Under the pieces are notes generated by a model. That model made no database searches, was not told the DNA's origin, and worked only from the letters and a program-made list of their open reading frames with translations. A program made the position numbers and the translations under genes. DNA of 27,912 nucleotides, from assembly GCA_036274645.1 (NCBI GenBank), contig DASUFH010000274.1, positions 1 through 27,912 of the forward strand. The letters run 5' to 3'. This DNA is from DASUFH01 sp036274645 (GTDB taxonomy: Bacteria > Acidobacteriota > Terriglobia > 20CM-2-55-15). This document shows, in pieces, positions 21,654 through 27,912 of the stretch (position 1 is its first letter; the number at the start of each line of letters is the position of its first letter).

Positions 21654-22643
21654 CTATTTGAGAACCACGACCGTGTGTTCATCCACGATCTCCGCCGTCA
21701 GTTCCGCGCGAGAGCTCACGTTGATCACCCGGATGCGCTCGCCCCTGAAACCCGAGGCGAGAGCCTGCCCTTCGGTAGAAACATGAATCCGGCTTCCTTC
21801 GTAAACGAGGGTCACGGCATCGCCACGCCGGATGAGGGGCGAGTCGACAAACATGTCTTCCGTCAGCGGATCGCCCGGAGCAACCCGGGTCCGCAGTTTC
21901 TTCTGTTCCAGGAACTCCGCCAAGCGCACCGGCTTCTTGAGCGTTGAGGTCAGGGGCCGTTTCTCGAACCGCACATCTTCCGCGGTGAGCCTCACCGACG
22001 GATCGAGTTCGCGGGCGGCAACAGCCATGGTGTCGTAGACCGTGAGGACGGCGCGATAGTAGGCGCGCTTCTCAACCCGTCCGTCCACGCGAAAATCCAG
22101 ATTCAGGTAGAACGGGCGAGCGAGATCGGCGCGCGCCGTCCGCTCGAACGACACGGTGAGGCTTCCCTCCGGGAGCACAACGGGTTCGGGAATCGCAATC
22201 TCCAGGTCGATTTCCGGCCATGGCAGCTGCGGCAAGAACTCCCGCCGCACGATCGCTTCGATATCGGCCGGCAACAGCGTCTGCGCCGGCCGTTCAATCC
22301 GGATCTGCCGGGGGATCTTCAGCGCATAGCGGTCCGCGGTAACGCCGAGTTCAGCCAGCTTCGCGCGCACGGTCTGCCCATCGATCACCTTGGCCTTCCC
22401 TGCGGGCGGCGATACCGTCACGGCAGTGGAGGCCAGGCGCTCACCGACGGCGATCGCTCCCTCACTCTCCGCCGAAACCAGATCCGACAGAAACACTCTG
22501 GAACCGGCCACGGAAGCGGTTTTAGGGACGTTCACGGCCGGCAGCGGCTCCGGCGTCTCGGCCGGACCGGACACGCCGGCGGCCGGCCAGACGGCGAGCC
22601 CCAGCGCGGCCGCTACTATCGATGCAATGAAAGCGTGTCTCAC
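21654..22643 (-). CDS. flgA: P-ring assembly chaperone FlgA
   Basis: This 329-aa protein starts at GTG 22643, 8 bp after the flgG stop. It has a signal peptide (about 1-27), an N-terminal domain and a C-terminal SAF domain (about 205-329). Typical signatures are VAARELDPSVRLTAEDVRFEKRPL, RVAPGDPLTEDMFVDSPLIRRGDAVTLVYEGSRIHVSTEGQALASGFRGERIRVIN. FlgA binds FlgI in the periplasm and aids its polymerisation. The protein is long compared with enteric FlgA (about 219 aa), because of the N-terminal extension. Order flgF-flgG-flgA-flgH-flgI is common in diderms. Confidence 0.92.
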   Translation of the reverse strand: MRHAFIASIVAAALGLAVWPAAGVSGPAETPEPLPAVNVPKTASVAGSRVFLSDLVSAESEGAIAVGERLASTAVTVSPPAGKAKVIDGQTVRAKLAELGVTADRYALKIPRQIRIERPAQTLLPADIEAIVRREFLPQLPWPEIDLEIAIPEPVVLPEGSLTVSFERTARADLARPFYLNLDFRVDGRVEKRAYYRAVLTVYDTMAVAARELDPSVRLTAEDVRFEKRPLTSTLKKPVRLAEFLEQKKLRTRVAPGDPLTEDMFVDSPLIRRGDAVTLVYEGSRIHVSTEGQALASGFRGERIRVINVSSRAELTAEIVDEHTVVVLK

Positions 22644-22651
22644 GTTGCGGC

Positions 22652-23440
22652 CTACCGGACCACGTTGTTCATGGTTTGCAGCATCTCGTCGGCGGTCTTC
22701 ACCACCTTGGAATTGATCTCGTACGCGCGCTGGCCAACGATCATGTTCACCATTTCCTCGACAACGCTGACGTTGGACTGTTCGAGGAAACCCTGGTTGA
22801 CCGTGCCGATTCCGCTGTCACCCGGCGTGCCCACCGTGGGATCGCCGGAAGCGGCCGTGGGCAGGAAAAGGTTCTTGCCGATGGCATGGAGTCCCGCCGG
22901 ATTCGGAAAGGTCGCCAGCTGGATCGATCCCACCTGCTGCGCCTGCGCCTGACCAGGTTGAGTCACCGACACGGTTCCGTCCGGCGCCACGGTGATCGTG
23001 AGGGCGTCGGGCGGGATACTGATCTGCGGATCGAGCAGATTGCCGTCCGCTGTCACAATCGCGCCGTCGCGATTGAGATGAAAGTGGCCCGCGCGCGTGT
23101 ATCCGGTTTCGCCGCTGGACATCTGCACGCGGAAGAACCCCTGACCTTCGACAACCATGTCGAGCTGGTTGCCGGTCTGCCGGAAATCGCCCTGCGTAAA
23201 CAGCCGCGTCGTCGCCACCGGACGCGAGCCGAGCCCCACCTGCACGCCAACCGGAAAATCCGTCGAGGACGACGCGGCGGCCCCGGCAGCCCGGTCCGTC
23301 TGATACAGCAGGTCTTCGAATTCCGCGCGGCTCTGCTTGAATCCGGCGGTGTTGACGTTGGCCAGGTTGTTGGCAATCACGTCGATATTGAGCTGCTGCG
23401 ACTCCAGGCCGCTGGCCGCCGAATATAAAGCTCTGATCAT
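22652..23440 (-). CDS. flgG: Flagellar distal rod protein FlgG
   Basis: This 262-aa protein, usual length, starts at ATG 23440 with AAGGAG 8 bases upstream. The N-terminus MIRALYSAASGLESQQLNIDVIANNLANVNTAGFKQSRAEFEDLLYQ and the C-terminus NVSVVEEMVNMIVGQRAYEINSKVVKTADEMLQTMNNVVR are classic FlgG. GYTRAGHFHLNRDGAIVTADGNLL is the shared central motif of FlgG, FlgF and FlgE. It builds the distal rod inside the P and L rings. Confidence 0.97.
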   Translation of the reverse strand: MIRALYSAASGLESQQLNIDVIANNLANVNTAGFKQSRAEFEDLLYQTDRAAGAAASSSTDFPVGVQVGLGSRPVATTRLFTQGDFRQTGNQLDMVVEGQGFFRVQMSSGETGYTRAGHFHLNRDGAIVTADGNLLDPQISIPPDALTITVAPDGTVSVTQPGQAQAQQVGSIQLATFPNPAGLHAIGKNLFLPTAASGDPTVGTPGDSGIGTVNQGFLEQSNVSVVEEMVNMIVGQRAYEINSKVVKTADEMLQTMNNVVR

Positions 23441-23457
23441 GGCGTTTCTCCTTCAGC

Positions 23458-24204
23458 TCAGCCGATGACGCGGCCGACCTGGTTAATGGATCGATCGTTG
23501 ACCGTGTTCATCATGGTGAAGATGGTTTTCTGCAGCGATTCAAACTGCCGCATGATGTCGATCATCAACATCATTTCCTTCACCGGGTTCACGTTGGACT
23601 GCTCCAGCGCGCCCTGATGGATGTGCTTCTCCGCGCCTTCAAGCTCCACGCCCTCGGCGCCGTTATTCCGAAAAAGGGAATTCCCGACTTTCTGCAGGCT
23701 GCGCTTGTCCCGGAAATCCACCACGCGCAGCGTATCGACCACTGCCCCGTCCACCTGAATCTCTCCGGCCTGCGAGATGGAAATCCGTCCCGGCGGAACC
23801 TGGATGGCGCCACCGGCGCCGAGCACGGTATAACCCTCCACCGTCACCAGCTGTCCGTTCGCGTTCGTGTGGAGATTGCCGTTTCGCGTGTAGTACACGC
23901 CGCCCGGCCCCTCCACGGCGAGGAACCCATCCCCATCGATGGCGACGTCCAGCGGATTGCCGGTCGTCTTCATCACGCCGGGATTGAAGTTGCTGACCGA
24001 ACCGCGCACCAGAGTGGAATCGTTCAGAGCCCCGTCCAGAGGGCCGGCCTTGGGATCCGCGACTGCTTTGTTATAAATGCGCAGGAAGGTCTCGTCGCTC
24101 TTGAACCCCGTGGTGTTCACATTCGCGAGATTATTTGCGACGACGTCGAGCGCGCTGGCCGTCGCCTTCAAGCCGGAATATGCCGTATACAGTCCGCTAT
24201 CCAT
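23458..24204 (-). CDS. flgF: Flagellar proximal rod protein FlgF
   Basis: From ATG 24204 (GGAGG upstream) the protein has 248 aa. MDSGLYTAYSGLKATASALDVVANNLANVNTTGFKSDETF is the FlgF N-terminus, and NVNPVKEMMLMIDIMRQFESLQKTIFTMMNTVNDRSINQVGRVIG is its C-terminus. The frame extends to a TTG at 24237, but the extra residues come from a 12-bp tandem repeat and are unlikely to be translated. It stands 17 bp before flgG and just after a sigma-54 promoter, so it is probably the first gene of a transcript reaching at least flgI. Confidence 0.95.
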   Translation of the reverse strand: MDSGLYTAYSGLKATASALDVVANNLANVNTTGFKSDETFLRIYNKAVADPKAGPLDGALNDSTLVRGSVSNFNPGVMKTTGNPLDVAIDGDGFLAVEGPGGVYYTRNGNLHTNANGQLVTVEGYTVLGAGGAIQVPPGRISISQAGEIQVDGAVVDTLRVVDFRDKRSLQKVGNSLFRNNGAEGVELEGAEKHIHQGALEQSNVNPVKEMMLMIDIMRQFESLQKTIFTMMNTVNDRSINQVGRVIG

Positions 24205-24211
24205 CAGACCT

Positions 24212-24235
24212 CCGAATTTCCCCCCGAATTTCCCC
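24212..24235. repeat. Tandem perfect 12-mer in the flgF leader
   Basis: CCGAATTTCCCC occurs twice in direct succession (24212-24223 and 24224-24235) between the predicted transcript start and the ribosome site of flgF. On the mRNA it gives two GGGGAAAUUCGG units, the second running into GGAGG. It could influence translation by RNA structure, or may vary by slippage. Confidence 0.7.
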
Positions 24236-24240
24236 AATGA

Positions 24241-24257
24241 TGCACTTCATGTGCCAG
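24241..24257 (-). promoter_or_regulatory. Sigma-54 (-24/-12) promoter for flgFG and downstream genes
   Basis: The minus strand reads CTGGCACATGAAGTGCA. TGGCAC is an exact -24 element. GTGCA is the -12 element with the essential GC. GG and GC are separated by exactly 10 bases, as required. The predicted transcript start is near 24230, 26 bases before the flgF ATG at 24204. The gap between the DUF2802-like gene and flgF (129 bp) is the largest in this cluster. The window encodes one sigma-54 activator (956-2305) that could serve it. Confidence 0.7.
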
Positions 24258-24333
24258 TGTCTTTTCATCGTGTTGGCTTCTTCTGCCAGGAAACTTCTGC
24301 CTACCGTCCGGCGAAATCTGCCCGAACCAGACA

Positions 24334-24711
24334 TCAGGCCGTCAGCTTCCTGCGTTTGCCCGGATCGAGATTCAGCATCAGCTGGACCTCTCCTGCAGGC
24401 ATCATCAGCCGGTCCGCAATCTCGGCGGCGCTGTGGCCTTTTGCCGACAGCCTCCAGACCATGTGCCGCTTCTCGACCGTGTCCAGCTTCGGATCCGCCG
24501 GCGCTACCGGCGCCGGAGCGCTTTCCGGCAGCAGGCGGGAAAATTCCCGCATGATCTTTTCCGACTCCTCGATGAACTGGCTGAGCGCGCGGCCGGTCTT
24601 TTCCTGTTGCCGCGACAGCGTTTCAATCTGCGCCGTCAGTTGTTTGCGGTCGCGCATCCACAACGCGGCCAGAGCCGACACGGGTATCACCAGAATCCAG
24701 GCAGACGACAT
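24334..24711 (-). CDS. DUF2802/DUF6115-like coiled-coil membrane-anchored protein
   Basis: This 125-aa protein starts at ATG 24711 with AAGGAG 8 bases upstream. An N-terminal membrane segment (about 4-18) is followed by a coiled coil (22-70), a Pro/Ala linker, and a small helix-turn-helix-like C-terminus (HMVWRLSAKGHSAAEIADRLMMPAGEVQLML). This arrangement is common in small proteins encoded among fli and flg genes in other diderms, usually labelled DUF2802 or DUF6115. The family assignment is by pattern. The function is unknown. Confidence 0.65.
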   Translation of the reverse strand: MSSAWILVIPVSALAALWMRDRKQLTAQIETLSRQQEKTGRALSQFIEESEKIMREFSRLLPESAPAPVAPADPKLDTVEKRHMVWRLSAKGHSAAEIADRLMMPAGEVQLMLNLDPGKRRKLTA

Positions 24712-24731
24712 GTCCTTCTCCTTTAGCTCAA

Positions 24732-25019
24732 CTATTCACTCAACGATTGAATGCGATCCGCCGGGCTGACGATATCCGTGATGCGGATGGCGTACCGCCC
24801 GTCGACCACAACCACTTCCCCGGTGGCGAGAAGTTTCCGGTTGATGAACAGCTCGACAGGGTCGTCCACCATCTTGTCGAGCTGGATCTCGGCGCCATGC
24901 CCCAGCTGGAGCACTTCCTCCAGCGACATCTGGCGCCCGCCGAAACGAACCGTGACCGGCACCTCCACATCGAGGATGCGTTCCAGCGCCGACTCGGCAA
25001 TGGTTGTTCCTTCCGCCAT
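24732..25019 (-). CDS. fliN: Flagellar motor switch protein FliN
   Basis: This 95-aa protein starts at ATG 25019 with GGAGG upstream. It is a single SpoA/C-ring domain: ILDVEVPVTVRFGGRQMSLEEVLQLGHGAEIQLDKMVDDPVELFINRKLLATGEVVVVDGRYAIRITDI matches FliN along its length. It forms the lower C-ring with FliM and sets rotation direction. It lies 15 bp after fliM. Confidence 0.97.
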   Translation of the reverse strand: MAEGTTIAESALERILDVEVPVTVRFGGRQMSLEEVLQLGHGAEIQLDKMVDDPVELFINRKLLATGEVVVVDGRYAIRITDIVSPADRIQSLSE

Positions 25020-25034
25020 GACCTGACCTCCTGA

Positions 25035-26000
25035 CTATTCCGCGACGCGGCCGAGAATGCCGGCGCCCTTGTTACCGTTGATCTCCGTCAGCGCCGCGTA
25101 AAACGAGGCTTTCCCCGCCACACTGAGCACAACGGGGTCGCCGACCTTGCTATCGAGTTTCATGATGTCTTTTGCGGACAGATGCAGCAGATCGTCCACG
25201 CGCACCATCGTCACTGGAAGCGCGCAGCTCACTTCAAGAGGCGCGCGGAGCGTCACGTCGAGCGCTTTGCGCAATTCCACGCCCGACTCGTCCTTCAATT
25301 CTTCGGAGTCCTTTCGCGCGAACGTTTCCAGAACCGGCGCGAGCGCCGAGTGCGGCAGGCAGAGGTGAATGAAGCCCGGGGCATCGCCCATGCGGATTTC
25401 GATGGCGACCACGAGCACGACCTCACCGGGCGGAGACGTCTGCAACGCGCCGGGCTCGGTTTCGTTCGCCTGCAGATGAAAGCTGATCTCCGCCACCGGT
25501 TTCCACGCGTCCTTCAATTCGCCGGCGATCATCTGAATAACGCCGAGGATGACGTTCTTCTCGATCTCCGTCATCTTCCGGCCGGCGTCCTGCGCGCCGC
25601 CCGCCCCGCCAAGCAGCCGATCGATCATGGGATAAACGGCTTCGAGGCCCACTTCCATGACGGCCAGGCCATCGAGGGGACGGAGGCTGAGCGCGACGGC
25701 CAGAGTCGGATTGGGAAGGGACTGCAGGAATCCCGCGTAGTTCGCCTGTTCCACGGAAACGACCGTCATGGTGATACGAGTCCGGAAGAAACCCGAAAGG
25801 GACGCCGCCGCGCCGAGACAGAAGCGTTCATGAAGCTGGCTCAGGGCGTGAACGGCCTCCTTCGTAAACCGTTCGGGACGCCGGAAATCGTAAACGGACA
25901 GTTTGTCGCTGTCGCCGTTTGCAACCCCCGATTCCCCGCCCACGCTGGCGTTGGCGTTCAGCAGCGCGTTCATCTCGTCTTTGGAAAGAATCTTGTCCAT
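25035..26000 (-). CDS. fliM: Flagellar motor switch protein FliM
   Basis: This 321-aa protein has an N-terminal CheY-binding-type motif, LSKDEMNALL (5-14). A middle domain with DFRRPERFTKEAVHALSQLHERF and MIDRLLGGAGG follows, and a C-terminal SpoA domain ends in ILGRVAE. It is the C-ring protein that receives CheY-P. In the CheY-binding motif the usual EIDALL reads EMNALL, a mild change that keeps the acidic and hydrophobic pattern. It starts 6 bp after flhG. Confidence 0.95.
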   Translation of the reverse strand: MDKILSKDEMNALLNANASVGGESGVANGDSDKLSVYDFRRPERFTKEAVHALSQLHERFCLGAAASLSGFFRTRITMTVVSVEQANYAGFLQSLPNPTLAVALSLRPLDGLAVMEVGLEAVYPMIDRLLGGAGGAQDAGRKMTEIEKNVILGVIQMIAGELKDAWKPVAEISFHLQANETEPGALQTSPPGEVVLVVAIEIRMGDAPGFIHLCLPHSALAPVLETFARKDSEELKDESGVELRKALDVTLRAPLEVSCALPVTMVRVDDLLHLSAKDIMKLDSKVGDPVVLSVAGKASFYAALTEINGNKGAGILGRVAE

Positions 26001-26006
26001 GTCGTT

Positions 26007-26885
26007 CTACACGCTCGCGGCGAACAATTCGTGCCACGCCAGTCCGCTGTTTTCGGGACGTTTCATCGCGCTGCACTGCCGATCGAGCTTCGACGCGATC
26101 GCCTTGATGGATTGCGACGCCGCCGACCGGGGATAGAGACTGGCTACCGGAATCTGCCGACGGACCGCTTCGAGAACGTTCTTGTCGCGTTCGATGAACC
26201 CCAGAAGCTCCAGCGGCTTGTCGAGAAAGCGGCGCGACGCCGAGTCAATTTGCTGGAAGACGCTCTGCGCTTCATCGAACCCGGAAACGGAATTCACGAG
26301 CAGCGCCACACGTTTGCCGGGCTCCCGCAGGGCCAGGATCTTGATCACCAGGTAGGCGTCCACGATCGACGTCGGCTCGGGGTTGGTCACGACGATAACC
26401 AGGCCGGAGGCCAGCAGGAAGTTGACGACATTCGCTGAAATGCCGGCCGCCGTATCGATGAGCAGATAGTCGGTTTCCGCGCCCAGTTCCATCAGACCGC
26501 GCATCAGGCGGGTCTGCTGATCGAGCGTCAATGCGGCCATTTGCTCGACGCCCGAACTCGCGGGGATCACCCGCACGCCGGCCGGCCCTTCCACGATGAT
26601 GTCTTCGAGTCCCATATCGCCGTAGAGCACGTCCCGCAGGTTGTATTTCGGCGTGAGGCCGAACAGGACATCGACATTCGCCAGACCGAAATCCGCATCC
26701 AGGACCAACACGCGTTTCTTCAGGTTTGCCAGTGACACGGCCAGATTTCCGACCACGTTGGTTTTCCCGACGCCGCCTTTACCGCTGGTAATGGCGATCG
26801 AAACGGGTTGATGCGCGCCGCTCTGGCGCATGAAGCGCGCGGAATGATCCGCAATCGTTCTCAATGCTGAAGCCTGATCGATCAT
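26007..26885 (-). CDS. flhG: MinD-like ATPase FlhG (FleN/YlxH)
   Basis: From ATG 26885 the protein has 292 aa. The ATG shares one base with the flhF TAA (TAATG), so the pair is translationally coupled. The deviant Walker A is SGKGGVGKT (34-42). DADFGLANVDVLFGL and LIDTAAGIS are the other MinD-type motifs. The C-terminal amphipathic helix is not clear. FlhG limits flagellar number by stimulating FlhF GTPase activity. An upstream in-frame GTG or ATG inside flhF is ignored. Confidence 0.95.
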   Translation of the reverse strand: MIDQASALRTIADHSARFMRQSGAHQPVSIAITSGKGGVGKTNVVGNLAVSLANLKKRVLVLDADFGLANVDVLFGLTPKYNLRDVLYGDMGLEDIIVEGPAGVRVIPASSGVEQMAALTLDQQTRLMRGLMELGAETDYLLIDTAAGISANVVNFLLASGLVIVVTNPEPTSIVDAYLVIKILALREPGKRVALLVNSVSGFDEAQSVFQQIDSASRRFLDKPLELLGFIERDKNVLEAVRRQIPVASLYPRSAASQSIKAIASKLDRQCSAMKRPENSGLAWHELFAASV

Positions 26886-27912
26886 TAGTGAGCCTGCCTC
26901 CGTGCGGCTGGAAGGGTTTGCTTGCGCGCGCTGCGGCGTGCTGCGGGCGCCGGGTCCGCCCGGTGGGCGGAGGCGACCAGCTGGTTCCACGAACCGGCGT
27001 GGCCGGGTTTGATCAGAAGATCGACAAGTTGCCGGCTCTCCGGCTTGACGATGTCCCAGGGAACCGTCTGGCCGATCGTCACGTAGGCGAGGGGCAGACC
27101 GCTCCGCACCGTTTCGCCCACGACAGATCCATGCGCGCTCGTCTCATCGAGCTTGGTGAAGATCAGGCAACTCGGGTCGAACACCTTATAGCGGTCGATG
27201 ATCTCCTTGAGGTCGAGCGGGCGGGTCGTCGCGCTGACAACCAGCGCCTTCTTGATGGACGCCGACTCCGCGAAAAACTGAGCCAGCCGCGAGTCATCCC
27301 AGAGTTCGCGGGGATTCCGGCCCGCGGTGTCGATCAGAACGAGATCGCGATCCTTGAAGCTCTCGATCGCCGCGGGCAACTCCTGGGGATCGTTCACGAC
27401 TCGCAACGGAACGCCGATGATCTCGCTGTATGTCTTCAGCTGATCGACCGCCGCGATGCGGAAGGTATCGAGCGTGATCAGGCCGACCCGAAGGCTTCTC
27501 TGGAACGCCGCGAGCGCCGCAATCTTGGCAATCGTTGTTGTCTTGCCCACGCCTGTCGGACCGACCAGGGCCACCAGCCGGCGAGTTCCAGGGATGACCC
27601 GGATTGGTCCGGCGACGCGAATTTCGCTCTCCACCAGGCGTGCCACGCGCGTCTCGAGCAGCGCGTCGTCCAGCAGATCGTCGGCTGCCAATTCGCCGCG
27701 GACCTGCTCCACCAGATCGCGGGCCGCTTCCTCGCCCAGCTCGGCATCAATCAAGTCGGTGTAAAGATGAAACAGCTCCTCGGGCAGCTCGCGGGAGCTG
27801 GCGGGCGAGCGCCGACAAAGCTCTTCCACCATCGACTGCAACTGGCTGAGCTGCCCTCGGATCTCATTCTCCGATCGGACGCGCTCAACCGCGGACTCGC
27901 GCTCCAAGCGCA
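26885..27912 (-). CDS. flhF: SRP-type GTPase FlhF (5' end outside the window)
   Basis: At least 342 codons are visible; the frame is open to the window edge. G1 is GPTGVGKTTTIAKIA (about 116-130 from the TTG at 27907). DTFRIAAVDQLKTYS, LIDTAGRNPR and FTKLDET are the other SRP-GTPase motifs. The N-terminal helical domain is partly visible (about 20-100). FlhF places the flagellum at the pole and works with FlhG. The true start lies beyond 27912. A Pro/Arg-rich C-terminal tail (ADPAPAARRSARKQ) is unusual. Confidence 0.95.
   Translation of the reverse strand, partial: RLERESAVERVRSENEIRGQLSQLQSMVEELCRRSPASSRELPEELFHLYTDLIDAELGEEAARDLVEQVRGELAADDLLDDALLETRVARLVESEIRVAGPIRVIPGTRRLVALVGPTGVGKTTTIAKIAALAAFQRSLRVGLITLDTFRIAAVDQLKTYSEIIGVPLRVVNDPQELPAAIESFKDRDLVLIDTAGRNPRELWDDSRLAQFFAESASIKKALVVSATTRPLDLKEIIDRYKVFDPSCLIFTKLDETSAHGSVVGETVRSGLPLAYVTIGQTVPWDIVKPESRQLVDLLIKPGHAGSWNQLVASAHRADPAPAARRSARKQTLPAARRQAH

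Noticed and set aside
25182..26438. A 418-codon plus-strand frame opposite fliM and flhG
   Set aside because: It is antisense to two genes with strong family signatures, so a shadow.

Overview
The window reads as chromosomal DNA of a GC-rich, flagellated diderm. FlgH (L-ring) and FlgI (P-ring) require an outer membrane. I favour Acidobacteriota: a c-type cytochrome overlaps a PQQ dehydrogenase lacking the usual vicinal cysteines, two-component genes are abundant, and palindromes with the core GGGCGGTCATAGACCGCCC are scattered between genes. That placement is inference; no rRNA or tRNA gene is visible.

Layout. 1-340: one long inverted repeat, no gene. 341-4287: signalling block of a stand-alone receiver (-), an NtrC-type sigma-54 activator (+) and a hybrid histidine kinase (-). 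4288-4927: non-coding, with two dyads. 4928-7637: a KamA-family radical SAM protein followed 1 bp later by a PLP aminotransferase. 7638-9520: repeat-rich spacer, a secreted Gly-rich protein, and an AlkZ-like winged-helix protein. 9602-12021 (-): di-haem cytochrome c and PQQ dehydrogenase in an overlapping pair. 12100-13672 (-): YpfJ-type zinc metallopeptidase and an unknown membrane protein. 14107-14610 (+): DUF892 ferritin-like protein.

14762-27912 (-) is one uninterrupted flagellar cluster, in transcription order flhF (cut by the window end), flhG, fliM, fliN, a DUF2802-like coiled-coil protein, flgF, flgG, flgA, flgH, flgI, a flgJ-M23 peptidase chimera, flgM, a small unknown protein, flgN, flgK, flgL and a peptidase-MA-like membrane protein. 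It covers positioning (FlhF/FlhG), switch (FliM/FliN), distal and proximal rod (FlgG/FlgF), P and L rings with chaperone (FlgI/FlgH/FlgA), rod assembly (FlgJ), late-gene timing (FlgM) and hook-filament junctions with chaperone (FlgN/FlgK/FlgL). flgB, flgC, flgD, flgE, fliC and the export genes are not in the window.

A good -24/-12 sigma-54 promoter lies just upstream of flgF, and the window also encodes a sigma-54 activator, so control of the rod-ring genes by that activator is a reasonable hypothesis. The most unusual observation is that a copy of the dispersed palindrome overlaps the 5' end of flgI and supplies the only plausible in-frame ATG, an SD-like AGGGG and an in-frame upstream stop.
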